Under the pieces are notes generated by a model. The model was not told where the DNA came from and did no database searches. It saw only the letters and a program-made list of their open reading frames with translations. Shown piece after piece: positions 1-8,717 of a stretch of 64,000 bases of DNA. This DNA is from JAVBJV01 sp031555315 (GTDB lineage Bacteria; Pseudomonadota; Alphaproteobacteria; Acetobacterales; Acetobacteraceae): positions 124,001-188,000 of the forward strand of contig JAVBUO010000008.1 of the NCBI GenBank assembly GCA_031555315.1, written 5' to 3'. Numbering within the stretch: position 1 is the first letter of the stretch; each line of letters begins with the position of its first letter. The translations under genes were made by a program, and so were the position numbers.

Positions 1-26
1 ACGTTTTTCGATTCTGTCAGGAAGCC

Positions 27-998
27 ATGTCTTCAACCCACCATATGCGCGCCTTGATCATCGGCGCGGGCCCCGCCGGATACACCGCCGCGATCTATGC
101 GGCGCGCGCCGGTCTGCAACCGGTTCTGGTCGCCGGCATGCAGCCCGGCGGGCAACTGACCATCACCACCGATGTCGAAAACTACCCGGGCTTCGCCGAA
201 GCCGTGCAAGGCCCGTGGCTGATGGAACAGATGGCCAAGCAGGCCGAACATGTCGGTACCCGGCTGATCGACGACGTGATCGTCTCTGTCGATTTCTCAT
301 CCCGGCCATTCAAGTGCGTGGGCGATTCCGCAGACACCTATATCGCCGAGACGGTGGTGATCGCCACCGGCGCCCAGGCGCGCTGGCTGGGGCTGCCGAG
401 CGAAAAGGCGCTGTCCGGTTTCGGCGTGTCGGCCTGCGCCACCTGCGACGGGTTCTTCTATCGCGGCAAGAAGGTGATCGTGGTCGGCGGCGGCAATTCC
501 GCCGTGGAAGAGGCGCTGTACCTGACCAATCACGCCGCACACGTCACGCTGATCCACCGCCGTAACACGCTGCGCGCCGAGAAGATCCTGCAGAACCGGT
601 TGATGCAGCATCCCAAGATCAGCGTGGTCTGGGACAGTGTGGTCGAGGAGGTTCTGGCCTCGGACACCACGCCGGCCACAGCCACCGGCGTGCGGATCCG
701 TAATGTCAGGACCGAGGAGATCAGCACGATCGATGCCGACGGCATCTTCATCGCCATCGGTCATTCGCCTGCCACCGCCCTGTTCAAGGGCCAGATCGCC
801 ATGGACGCCGAGGGGTATGTCATCACGACGCCGGGGTCCACCCGCACCAGCGTCGAAGGGGTGTTCGCCGCCGGCGACGTGCAGGACAAGATCTACCGTC
901 AGGCGGTTACCGCAGCCGGAACCGGGTGTATGGCCGCGCTGGAGATCGAGAAATTTCTCGCCCATGCCGACGCCGCACAGCAGCAGGCCGCCGAATAA
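27..998 (+). CDS. trxB: Thioredoxin-disulfide reductase
   Basis: Cytoplasmic flavoenzyme that uses NADPH to reduce thioredoxin. The 323-residue protein has the normal TrxB length. An FAD-binding motif GAGPAG lies at residues 13-18, the redox-active CATC pair is C137/C140, and the NADPH-binding GGGNSA motif follows shortly after. The C-terminal GDVQD segment is the second FAD contact. An AGGAAG ribosome site precedes the chosen ATG; a second ATG at position 45 would give a product six residues shorter. It is followed after 113 bases by a LysR-family gene on the same strand, an arrangement I associate with acetic acid bacteria (from memory). Confidence 0.97.
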   Translation: MSSTHHMRALIIGAGPAGYTAAIYAARAGLQPVLVAGMQPGGQLTITTDVENYPGFAEAVQGPWLMEQMAKQAEHVGTRLIDDVIVSVDFSSRPFKCVGDSADTYIAETVVIATGAQARWLGLPSEKALSGFGVSACATCDGFFYRGKKVIVVGGGNSAVEEALYLTNHAAHVTLIHRRNTLRAEKILQNRLMQHPKISVVWDSVVEEVLASDTTPATATGVRIRNVRTEEISTIDADGIFIAIGHSPATALFKGQIAMDAEGYVITTPGSTRTSVEGVFAAGDVQDKIYRQAVTAAGTGCMAALEIEKFLAHADAAQQQAAE

Positions 999-1111
999 TG
1001 AATCATTATATACAGTTCTGAAAATAGAGCAGATCGCAGCCGCATAATGATATACCCAACGTTGCAAATATAGCATAACCGGACTTCAATCGGTTTTCGG
1101 AGGCCTGAGAA

Positions 1112-2017
1112 ATGGACTGGGATAAACTGCGGGTTTTTCATGCCGTTGCGGAAGCTGGCAGTTTCACCCATGCGGGAGAGACTCTGAACCTCAGCCAGTC
1201 GGCCGTCAGCCGGCAGATATCGGCGCTGGAAGAGGCGCTGCAGGTGCCGCTGTTCCACCGCCATGCCCGCGGCCTGATCCTGACCGAACAGGGCGAATCC
1301 CTGAACCGCACGGTGCGCGAGGTCTTCGCCAAGCTCGCAATGACCGAGGCGCTGTTGACGGAAAGCAAGGAAAAACCCGCCGGCCGCCTGAAGCTGACCA
1401 CCACGGCGGGTTTCGGGGTTTTCTGGCTGGCCCCCAGGCTGAAGGAATTTCTGCAGCTGCATCCCGACGTCACCGTCACGCTGCTGCTCGACGATGCCGA
1501 TCTGGACCTGGCGATGCGCGAGGCCGATGTCGCCATCCGCATGCATCCGCCCAAACAGCCCGACTTGATCCAGCGGCACCTGATGTCGATCACCTGGGGG
1601 ATCTACGCCAGCCAGGACTATCTGCAGAAGCACGGCACGCCGCAGAAGGTGGCGGACCTCGATAACGGCAAGCATCAGTTCGTCGCGTGGGGCGACTATC
1701 GCCCGCCGGTCGACCGCATCAACTGGCTGATGGAACTGGGCCGCGAGCCGGGCCATCCGCGCCGCGCCACGTTCGAGGTCAACAACTTCCAGGCCATGCT
1801 GGGGGCCGCCGAAGCCGGGGTCGGGATTGCCCCGCTGCCCGACTATCTGACCAAGGATTCCCCCAACCTGGTGCGGGTCCTGCCCGAGATACGCGGGCCG
1901 GTGATCGAATGCTTCTTCGTCTACCCGGAGGAATTGCGCAGCTCGAAGCGCGTCGCGGTGTTCCGCGATTTTCTGCTCACCCGGCTGGGCGAGGTGCACG
2001 AACCCGTCAAGCCGTGA
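1112..2017 (+). CDS. LysR-family transcriptional regulator
   Basis: DNA-binding regulator of the LysR family, 301 residues, the usual length. Residues 1-60 form the winged helix-turn-helix, with the family pattern LSQSAVSRQI and a PLFHRHARG wing. Residues from about 90 onward match the LysR substrate-binding fold, with the late GVGIAPLPDY segment typical of the effector domain. A GGAGG ribosome site lies before the ATG. It is co-oriented with trxB, so it may be read through from it or have its own promoter in the AT-rich 999-1111 gap, which contains a short AACCG/CGGTT inverted repeat. Its effector and targets cannot be deduced from the sequence. Confidence 0.93.
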   Translation: MDWDKLRVFHAVAEAGSFTHAGETLNLSQSAVSRQISALEEALQVPLFHRHARGLILTEQGESLNRTVREVFAKLAMTEALLTESKEKPAGRLKLTTTAGFGVFWLAPRLKEFLQLHPDVTVTLLLDDADLDLAMREADVAIRMHPPKQPDLIQRHLMSITWGIYASQDYLQKHGTPQKVADLDNGKHQFVAWGDYRPPVDRINWLMELGREPGHPRRATFEVNNFQAMLGAAEAGVGIAPLPDYLTKDSPNLVRVLPEIRGPVIECFFVYPEELRSSKRVAVFRDFLLTRLGEVHEPVKP

Positions 2018-2043
2018 CCCGGGGTCACATCCCCCAATAAAAA

Positions 2044-2072
2044 AACGCCGGGCAGTTCCCCTGCCCGGCGTT
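2044..2072 (-). terminator. Bidirectional intrinsic terminator between LysR gene and rpsD
   Basis: A perfect 12-bp stem (AACGCCGGGCAG with its complement) closes a 5-base loop. Read on the minus strand it is followed by a run of U residues, so it is a strong terminator for rpsD. Read on the plus strand the tail is only weakly T-rich, but it sits just after the LysR stop codon and probably serves both convergent genes. Confidence 0.9.
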
Positions 2073-2094
2073 CTGTTGTGAGTATACCCGCCGA

Positions 2095-2709
2095 TCAGCG
2101 CGAGTAGTATTCGACCACCAGATTCGGTTCCATCTGCACCGGGTACGGAACGTCGGCCAGCTTGGGGGCGCGGATATAGCGGCCCTTCATCGCGCGGTGA
2201 TCGACTTCGATATATTCCGGCACATCGCGTTCGGCGCTCTGCGTCGCGTCCAGAACGACGGTCAGCTGCTTCGACTTTTCACGCACTTCGACGGTATCGC
2301 CGTCGCGCACCTGATACGATGAAATGTTCACGCGCTTGCCGTTCACCAGCACATGCCCGTGCGAAACGAACTGACGCGCCGCGAACGGCGTGATCGCGAA
2401 CTTCATGCGATAGATTACCGCATCCAGGCGGCGCTCCAGCAGTTCGATCAGGTTTTCCGAGGTATCGCCCTTACGGCGCACGGCTTCTTCATAGTATTTG
2501 CGGAACTGCTTTTCGCCGATATTGGCGTAATAACCCTTCAGCTTCTGCTTCGCCATCAGCTGCACGCCGAAGTCGCTGATCTTCTTGCGGCGCTGGCCGT
2601 GCTGACCCGGGCCGTATTCGCGCTTGTTCAGCGGCGACTTCGCGCGGCCCCACAGGTTGACGCCAAGACGGCGGTTGATCTTGTACTTGCTCTCGAGGCG
2701 CTTGCTCAT
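2095..2709 (-). CDS. rpsD: 30S ribosomal protein S4
   Basis: Primary 16S rRNA-binding protein of the small subunit, 204 residues. The sequence begins MSKRLESKYKINRRLGVN, the normal alphaproteobacterial start, and carries the S4 RNA-binding domain in its second half (FVSHGHVLVNGKRVNISSY). It lacks N-terminal zinc cysteines, so it is the zinc-free form. I placed the start at 2709 rather than the upstream in-frame codon at 2739 because an AAGGA ribosome site lies just before it and the known S4 N-terminus begins here. It is a single-gene unit with its own promoter upstream and a strong terminator downstream. Confidence 0.97.
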   Translation of the reverse strand: MSKRLESKYKINRRLGVNLWGRAKSPLNKREYGPGQHGQRRKKISDFGVQLMAKQKLKGYYANIGEKQFRKYYEEAVRRKGDTSENLIELLERRLDAVIYRMKFAITPFAARQFVSHGHVLVNGKRVNISSYQVRDGDTVEVREKSKQLTVVLDATQSAERDVPEYIEVDHRAMKGRYIRAPKLADVPYPVQMEPNLVVEYYSR

Positions 2710-2846
2710 GCGTCTCTGGTCCTTATCATATCTGGCCACTGGGCCGGCAATTCGCCCACGGTCCTTGTTGCACCGGTAGTCCGTTGGAAAAGCACCAACG
2801 GCGGGGCAGACCCCGAAGGCCTGTCCGCGTTCCCGGCAATGCCGGG

Positions 2847-2875
2847 GGTTTAGGGGGGGCAGCTGCCTTTGTCAA
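2847..2875 (-). promoter_or_regulatory. Candidate rpsD promoter
   Basis: On the minus strand a perfect -35 box TTGACA is followed by a 17-base spacer and TAAACC as a loose -10 box. It lies about 140-165 bases upstream of the rpsD start codon. The implied leader contains a 7-bp palindrome (CCCGGCA/TGCCGGG) at 2832-2846 close to the expected start of transcription. The promoter call rests on motif match and position only. Confidence 0.5.
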
Positions 2876-2952
2876 ACGCGGCGCGGCGGTTGTGACGGTA
2901 TTCCGCCACCAAATGCTTGCCGTCATAGGCCCGATCGGCTTACTCAGACCCC

Positions 2953-3165
2953 ATGATCAAACGTGGCGACCTTTTATGGCTGGGCATTGCGTCCGGCACC
3001 ATCGGCGGACTGACCGGCGGGCTGATGCTCGGGGTCGGCCTCCATCTGGCGGCCAGCGGTATGCACATGGGCTGGCTGATCGTGATGCCGGCCGCGCCGG
3101 TTTCCGCCCTCGGCGGATGGCTCCTGGCCCGCAAACTGATCGCCCGCGAAAACATCCCCGGCTGA
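2953..3165 (+). CDS. Small two-helix membrane protein of unknown function
   Basis: A 70-residue hypothetical protein. It has two hydrophobic segments, roughly residues 8-33 (glycine-rich, GTIGGLTGGLMLGVG) and 40-61, joined by a short loop, which suggests a small inner-membrane protein with both ends on the same side. I do not recognise the family. It lies between the divergent rpsD gene and the convergent biotin carboxylase gene, so it is a single-gene unit. The ribosome site is weak, which keeps confidence moderate; the membrane-like composition is the main support for its being real. Confidence 0.5.
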   Translation: MIKRGDLLWLGIASGTIGGLTGGLMLGVGLHLAASGMHMGWLIVMPAAPVSALGGWLLARKLIARENIPG

Positions 3166-3191
3166 CCGGCCGCCCGCGTTGCCCGAGCGGC

Positions 3192-4583
3192 TCAGGCGGC
3201 GACGGTGGTCAACACACGCTGAAAACGCTCCAGGAACCTGGTATCCGCCGCCTGTGCGATGAACTCGGGCGAGCGTGCCAGCATCGCCAGCATCCGCGTG
3301 TTGCTGGCGATGCCGGTGATCGCGCAGCTATCCAGCGCTTCGGCCAGTTTCTTCAGCGCGGCCTCGCGCGTCGGCGCGTGCACGATGATCTTGGCAAGCA
3401 TCGGGTCATACCACGGCGTCACCACATCGCCCGCTTTCACGCCGGTATCGACACGCACGCCGGACGCCGCGGCAGGCAGATCGAAACACGCAATTTCGCC
3501 GGGTGACGGCAGAAAGTTCTTCGCCGGGTTTTCCGCACAGATCCGCGCTTCCACCGCGCAACCGTTCAGCGCGATCTCCGCCTGCGCGCACGGCAGCACA
3601 CCGCCTGCCGCCACCGCGATCTGCCAGGCGACCAGATCGAGACCGGTAATCGCCTCGGTCACCGGATGTTCGACCTGCAGGCGCGTGTTCATTTCCATGA
3701 AGTAGAACCGGTCGGCACGCAGCCCCTCGGACGCATCGACGATGAACTCCATCGTGCCCGCGCCGACATAACCGATCGCGCGCACCAGCATCAGCGCCGC
3801 TTCACCCATTGCCGCGCGCATATCGGCGGGCAGCCCGAAAGCCGGGGCTTCCTCCAGAATCTTCTGGTGCCGCCGCTGAATCGAACAGTCGCGTTCGAAC
3901 AGATGCACCGCGTTGCCGTGCGTATCGGCAAACACCTGGATCTCGATATGCCGCGCCTGGGTGATACATTTCTCGATCAGCACCCTATCGTCGCCGAACG
4001 CCGACTGCGCCTCGCGCTTCGCACCCGCCAGCGCACGCTCGAAAGCAGCCGCATCATCCACCTGGCGCATGCCCTTGCCACCACCGCCCGCAATCGCCTT
4101 GATCAGCACTGGAAAGCCGATGCGTTCGGCCTCGCGCAGCAACATCTCGGGGGACTGGTCCTCGCCTTCATAGCCGGGCACGATCGGCACCCCCGCCTGT
4201 GCGGCGATTTTCTTCGCAGGGCCTTTCAGCCCCATCGCGCGGATCGCGGCCGGCGGCGCGCCGATAAACACCAGCCCCGCTTGCGCGCAGGCTTCGGCGA
4301 ATTCAGCGTTCTCGGACAGGAAACCGTAGCCCGGATGAACGGCATCGGCCCTCGTGGCGCGCGCGGCATCGATCAGTTTATCGATGCGCAGGTAGCTCTC
4401 GCGCGCCGGGGCGGGTCCGATATGCACGGCCTCGTCCGCCAGCGTGCGGTGCAGCGCGCTTTCGTCGGCGTCCGAATACACCGCAACGGTAGCGATCCCC
4501 AGATCGCGGCAGGTACGCATGACACGGCAGGCGATCTCGCCGCGATTGGCGATCAGGATTTTCCGAAACCCAGCCAGCATCAT
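3192..4583 (-). CDS. Acyl-CoA carboxylase, biotin carboxylase subunit
   Basis: ATP-dependent carboxylation of biotin on a carrier protein. The 463 residues correspond to the three-part ATP-grasp biotin carboxylase: N-terminal ILIANRGEIACRVMRT, the glycine-rich ATP loop IAGGGGKGM, and the active-site segment MEMNTRLQVEHPVTE. It stops where stand-alone AccC proteins stop (about 450 residues). It therefore lacks the carrier domain present in MCC or PCC alpha subunits of about 660 residues. The start codon overlaps the stop of the carboxyltransferase gene upstream (ATGA), so the two are translationally coupled. The carrier is probably the 72-residue protein encoded at 10328-10546. The acyl-CoA substrate is unknown; the neighbouring CoA transferase argues for a catabolic rather than fatty-acid role. 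Confidence 0.93.
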   Translation of the reverse strand: MMLAGFRKILIANRGEIACRVMRTCRDLGIATVAVYSDADESALHRTLADEAVHIGPAPARESYLRIDKLIDAARATRADAVHPGYGFLSENAEFAEACAQAGLVFIGAPPAAIRAMGLKGPAKKIAAQAGVPIVPGYEGEDQSPEMLLREAERIGFPVLIKAIAGGGGKGMRQVDDAAAFERALAGAKREAQSAFGDDRVLIEKCITQARHIEIQVFADTHGNAVHLFERDCSIQRRHQKILEEAPAFGLPADMRAAMGEAALMLVRAIGYVGAGTMEFIVDASEGLRADRFYFMEMNTRLQVEHPVTEAITGLDLVAWQIAVAAGGVLPCAQAEIALNGCAVEARICAENPAKNFLPSPGEIACFDLPAAASGVRVDTGVKAGDVVTPWYDPMLAKIIVHAPTREAALKKLAEALDSCAITGIASNTRMLAMLARSPEFIAQAADTRFLERFQRVLTTVAA

Positions 4584-6145
4584 GGGCGGACCCGCATCGT
4601 GCCCGAAATGCCCGGCGTCAGCGAACTGGCCGCCAGGTCGGCGAATTCGCACAGCAGGCGGCGCGTATCGCGCGGATCGATGATCTCCTCGATCCAGAAC
4701 GCCTCGGCCGTGCGGAACGGCGAGCGCAACCGGTCGAGCCGTTCTTCGATCTCCTTCAGTTTCGCTACAGGATCGGGCGCAGCGTCGATATCGGCGCGAT
4801 AGGCGGCCTCGATCCCGCCTTCCAGCGGCAGCGAGCCCCAGCGCGCCGACGGCCACGCATAGCGGAAAAACTGCCGGTTCGCCGGTCCATGCACGCCCCC
4901 CGCCACGCCGAACGAATTGCGCACGATGATCGTGCACCACGGTACCGTCGTCTGGTTGATCGCCGCCAGGGAACGCGCGCCGACGCGGATCGTCGCGGTT
5001 TTTTCCGCTTCCAGCCCGACCATGAAGCCCGGGCAGTCCTGCAGATAGACGATCGGCAAATGGAAGGTTTCCGCCAGATCGACGAAGCGCACGACTTTGT
5101 GGCACGCATCCGCCGTCCACGATCCCGCATAGTAATGCGGGTCGCTGGCCATCAACGCCACGGGCCGCCCGTTCAGCCGCGCCAGACCGGTGATCAGCGG
5201 ACGGCCGAACATCTTGCCGATCTCGAAGAACGATCCGCGATCGACCACGGTGTTCACGATATCGCGCATCTTGTACACGCGGCGGCGTTCGCGCGGGATG
5301 ATGCTGAACAGCGCTTCATCGCGCCGGTTCGGATCGTCGTCGCATGCCACCACCGGCGGCAGTTCGTAGATCGACGACGGCATATAGGATAGAAAGCGCC
5401 GCGCGCATTCGAACGCGTCTTCCTCGTTCTCGGCTGCATGATCGACAGCGCCACATTTGGTCTGGATTTCCCAGCCACCGAGTTCCTGCTTGCTGAGCGA
5501 CTGCCCGACCCGTGCCACCACCGGCGGCCCGGCAACGAACATCGCGGACTCCTTGGTCATCACCGAATAGTGAGAAGCCACCAGCCGCCCCGCGCCAAGC
5601 CCGGCGACCGAACCAAGCCCAAGCCCGACCACCGGCACCGTCGCCATCGTGCCGGTCATGTGCATGAAACTCTCGGCCTGCCCCGCGCCTGCGGGCAGAT
5701 TGGCGCGGCCGCGCGTCTCGATGGTCTTCACCGAACCGCCACCGCCCGAGCCTTCGATCACGCGGATCATCGGCACACGATATTCCTGCGCCATGCGCTC
5801 CACAGTCAGTGTTTTCTGCGGGATCGTCGCATCGGCAGAACCGCCGCGTACGGTGAAGTCGTCACCGGCGATCATCACCGTGCGGCCGTCGATCCTGCCG
5901 CGCCCGGTCACGCTGTTGGCGGGCACGAAACCGATCAAATTTCCGTGTTCATCGTATTCCGCACTGCCCGCCACCGCGCCGGTTTCGTGGAAACTGCCGG
6001 GATCAAGCAGTTTGTCGATGCGTTCACGCACGGTCAGCCGGCCACCGTCGTGCTGACGTTTCACCTTGTCGGGACCACCCATCTGCTTGGCGAGCGCCTC
6101 GCGCTGGCGCAGCTCGTCCAGTTCCGGTTGCCAGTTCATCCGCAT
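4580..6145 (-). CDS. Acyl-CoA carboxylase, carboxyltransferase (beta) subunit
   Basis: Transfers the carboxyl group from carboxybiotin to an acyl-CoA. The 521 residues span the two crotonase-like halves of the MCCB/PCCB family. The N half contains the acyl-CoA oxyanion region GSGGGGSVKTIE, and the C half contains PWCTIIVRNSFGVAGG. Sequence alone does not tell propionyl-, methylcrotonyl- or another acyl-CoA substrate. The start ATG has an AGGGGGGAA ribosome site on the minus strand. It is the first gene of a two-gene unit with the biotin carboxylase, transcribed divergently from the double CoA transferase. The shared 112-base promoter region contains two palindromes (6169-6184 and 6211-6226). 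Confidence 0.92.
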   Translation of the reverse strand: MRMNWQPELDELRQREALAKQMGGPDKVKRQHDGGRLTVRERIDKLLDPGSFHETGAVAGSAEYDEHGNLIGFVPANSVTGRGRIDGRTVMIAGDDFTVRGGSADATIPQKTLTVERMAQEYRVPMIRVIEGSGGGGSVKTIETRGRANLPAGAGQAESFMHMTGTMATVPVVGLGLGSVAGLGAGRLVASHYSVMTKESAMFVAGPPVVARVGQSLSKQELGGWEIQTKCGAVDHAAENEEDAFECARRFLSYMPSSIYELPPVVACDDDPNRRDEALFSIIPRERRRVYKMRDIVNTVVDRGSFFEIGKMFGRPLITGLARLNGRPVALMASDPHYYAGSWTADACHKVVRFVDLAETFHLPIVYLQDCPGFMVGLEAEKTATIRVGARSLAAINQTTVPWCTIIVRNSFGVAGGVHGPANRQFFRYAWPSARWGSLPLEGGIEAAYRADIDAAPDPVAKLKEIEERLDRLRSPFRTAEAFWIEEIIDPRDTRRLLCEFADLAASSLTPGISGTMRVRP

Positions 6146-6168
6146 CGATTCCCCCCTTTGACGCGTCT

Positions 6169-6184
6169 GAGGGGTTTTCCCCTC
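6169..6184. promoter_or_regulatory. Palindrome in divergent carboxylase/CoA-transferase promoter
   Basis: Perfect 6-4-6 inverted repeat GAGGGG-TTTT-CCCCTC, 23 bases before the carboxyltransferase start. It could be an operator or a leader hairpin for that gene. No regulator gene is adjacent. Confidence 0.4.
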
Positions 6185-6210
6185 TTGCCAAAACCCTATC
6201 CTGTGTAATT

Positions 6211-6226
6211 TGCTATATCAATAGCA
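6211..6226. promoter_or_regulatory. Palindromic candidate operator (TGCTAT-ATCA-ATAGCA)
   Basis: Perfect 6-4-6 inverted repeat located 31 bases before the CoA-transferase start codon and 65 bases before the carboxyltransferase start. The position, in the middle of a divergent promoter and in an AT-rich segment, fits binding by a dimeric repressor that controls both units. A second, overlapping repeat GCAGT/ACTGC spans 6224-6240. Confidence 0.5.
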
Positions 6227-6257
6227 GTCCAAAGAACTGCCTGGGGAGGATAACAAT

Positions 6258-8717
6258 ATGCCACTCGTCCCACTGCGTGTCCTGCAGCTTGGACACATGC
6301 CGGCCGCTGCCTATTGCACGCGCCTGCTGGCCGACTTCGGCGCCGACGTGCTGATCCTTGAACCACCGGATGGCACAGCAGAACGGCGGGCAGCACCGCG
6401 CGTCGATATCGGTGCGGACATTCACGAAAGCACCCAGTTCGCGCATCTGAATTTCGGCAAACGCAGCGCCCCGCTGGAAGACGCGCCGATCGCGCAGTTG
6501 CTGGCCGATGCGGATATCTGCATCAGCAGTTGGCCGGACGCCGCGTGGCGCAACGCTGGTATCGACCGCGCGACGCTGCACAGCGCCTATCCCGATCTGG
6601 TGTTCGTCGACGTCAGCTGGTTCGGACGCAGCGGCCCGTACAAGGACTTCGCCGCCACCGATGCCGTCTGCCGCGCGCTGGCGGGACTGGTGCATCTGGT
6701 CGGACCCGCGGAAGGTCCGCCGCTGACCGCGCCCGACAATCACGCCGCCATCATCGGCGGCCTGTCCGCATGTATCGCCGGGCTTTCCGGACTTTATGCA
6801 CGGCTCGACGGCGATCGGGGGCGTTGCTTCGAGGCCAGCGTGCACGAAGCCTGTATCGCGCCGTCGGAATATCATACGACCGAACCGACAATGGCTTTTC
6901 CTCGCGCCGGCATCGGGCGCTTCCCGCCGGCTTTCCCGATAGGCGTCTATCCGGCCAGCAACGGCTGGATCGGTGTAACCACCGTCACCCCCGCGCAATG
7001 GCAGACCTTCTGCCGCGTTCTCGGTCTGCATGATCTGGCGGACGACAAAACGCTGCTGTTGGGGGTGGATCGCAGCAAACGCAACGCCGAGCTTGAAGAC
7101 CGTTTTATTGCGAAACTGCGCGAGAAGTCCTGGCAGACGTTGTTTGCGCTCGGGCTGGAACATCGTCTGCCGATCGTGCCCGTGCCCAGCATGGGCGACA
7201 TCCTGAACGATGCCAGCCTGAGAGAGCGCGGCGCTATCGTGCCGATCGCAACCGGGCAGAAAACACTGCGGGGGATCGGCTCGCCGCTCAACCTGGGTGC
7301 AACACCGCCGCGACGCGGCGGGATCGTGCCGCGCGCGGCTTCATCGCGCGCCGCCTTTGCGAAACGCACCCAGGACTGGTCCGCCCCCGGCAAAGCCGCG
7401 CAGCGCAGGGAACTGCCACTGGCCGGGGTACGCATCATCGATCTGTCGATGGGCTGGGCCGGGCCGCTGGCCACACGGCACATGGCCGATCTGGGTGCCG
7501 ACGTCATCAAGGTCGAATCCTGTCAGTATGCCGACTGGTGGCGCGGCTTCGACATGCGCCCCGAGGCACTGGCCGAACGCCGTTACGAGAAGGCCGGCCG
7601 TTTCAACATGATGAACCGCAACAAGCGCGCCATCACGCTGGACCTGACATCGGACGAAGGCGCGAAACTGCTGCGCAATCTGGTGAAAACCGCCGATGCC
7701 GTGGTGGAAAACTACTCGGTCGAGGTACTGCCGAAACTCGGTCTCGACTACACCGCGCTGCGCCGGGTCAACCCGTCGCTGGTCATGCTGTCGATGTCAT
7801 CGTTCGGCAATACCAGCCCGTGGCGCACCTGCCGCGCCTATGGCTCGACGCTGGAACAGGGCAGCGGCCTGCCGCTGCTGGTGGGCGAGGAAGACGATCC
7901 GCCGGTGATGAGCCATATGGCTTACGGCGATGCCATCGGCGGGCTGAACGGCGCAACCGCGCTGCTGGTCGCACTGCTGCACCGCAAACGCACCGGTGTC
8001 GGCCAGCACATCGACATATCGCAGATCGAATGCATGATGCCACTGACCGCACCGTGGATGCTTGAACACGCCGCAACCGGGCGCGTTTCGCCCCGGCGCG
8101 GCAACCGCCATCCCGATTATGCGCCGCAGAACTGCTTTCGGTGTGCGGGCGACGATGCGTGGGTTTTTCTCTCGGTCACCGACGATACGGCCTGGCACGA
8201 TCTGTGCCGGACCATCGAACGCCCCGACCTTGCAGACGACCCGGCACTGGCCACCGCCGCCGGACGGCAACGGCACAGCGCGCGCATCGAAGTTGCGATC
8301 AGCGCCTGGACCCGCACCCGTACACCGGACGATGCCATGCAAACCCTGCAGCAAGCGGGCATTGCCGCGGGTGCGGTACGCAACCCCACCCTGCTGGACC
8401 AGGATCCGCACCTGCTGGCGCGCGATTTCTGGCAAACCGTCGACCGCGTATTCAGCGGCCCGCAGCCGATGCCGATGCTGCCGTTCCGTGAGCATGGCGT
8501 GCCGTACAAGGTGCGCTGGACGGCGGCAACGCTGGGTCAGTTCAACGACAACGTGCTCTCGGACGTTCTCGGGCTGGACGCTGAGACCCGCAACAGACTG
8601 GCGGATGCCCAGGTCATCGGCACGACGTTGATCCCGCCCGGCACATCAAAAACGACAAAAAAGGAAACGCCTGATGCCCAACAGAAAACAGCCCGCCCGC
8701 AGCCCGCAACCGCATGA
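6258..8717 (+). CDS. Tandem CaiB/BaiF family CoA transferase (fused double domain)
   Basis: Class III CoA transferases move CoA between a donor acyl-CoA and an organic acid and are normally about 400 residues. This protein has 819 residues and two complete units. The first spans about residues 1-360 and the second about 390-790, joined by an Arg/Ala-rich linker. An aspartate at the position expected for the catalytic residue is present in both: D160 in the APDNHAAIIGG segment and D558 in the AYGDAIGG segment. The second copy is the more canonical (ALLHRKRTGVGQHIDIS). A GGGGAGG ribosome site precedes the ATG. Its end overlaps the following binding-protein gene by 44 bases. Family members of this type are known, but the substrate is not evident; I infer activation of the compound imported by the adjacent ABC system. 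Confidence 0.9.
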   Translation: MPLVPLRVLQLGHMPAAAYCTRLLADFGADVLILEPPDGTAERRAAPRVDIGADIHESTQFAHLNFGKRSAPLEDAPIAQLLADADICISSWPDAAWRNAGIDRATLHSAYPDLVFVDVSWFGRSGPYKDFAATDAVCRALAGLVHLVGPAEGPPLTAPDNHAAIIGGLSACIAGLSGLYARLDGDRGRCFEASVHEACIAPSEYHTTEPTMAFPRAGIGRFPPAFPIGVYPASNGWIGVTTVTPAQWQTFCRVLGLHDLADDKTLLLGVDRSKRNAELEDRFIAKLREKSWQTLFALGLEHRLPIVPVPSMGDILNDASLRERGAIVPIATGQKTLRGIGSPLNLGATPPRRGGIVPRAASSRAAFAKRTQDWSAPGKAAQRRELPLAGVRIIDLSMGWAGPLATRHMADLGADVIKVESCQYADWWRGFDMRPEALAERRYEKAGRFNMMNRNKRAITLDLTSDEGAKLLRNLVKTADAVVENYSVEVLPKLGLDYTALRRVNPSLVMLSMSSFGNTSPWRTCRAYGSTLEQGSGLPLLVGEEDDPPVMSHMAYGDAIGGLNGATALLVALLHRKRTGVGQHIDISQIECMMPLTAPWMLEHAATGRVSPRRGNRHPDYAPQNCFRCAGDDAWVFLSVTDDTAWHDLCRTIERPDLADDPALATAAGRQRHSARIEVAISAWTRTRTPDDAMQTLQQAGIAAGAVRNPTLLDQDPHLLARDFWQTVDRVFSGPQPMPMLPFREHGVPYKVRWTAATLGQFNDNVLSDVLGLDAETRNRLADAQVIGTTLIPPGTSKTTKKETPDAQQKTARPQPATA

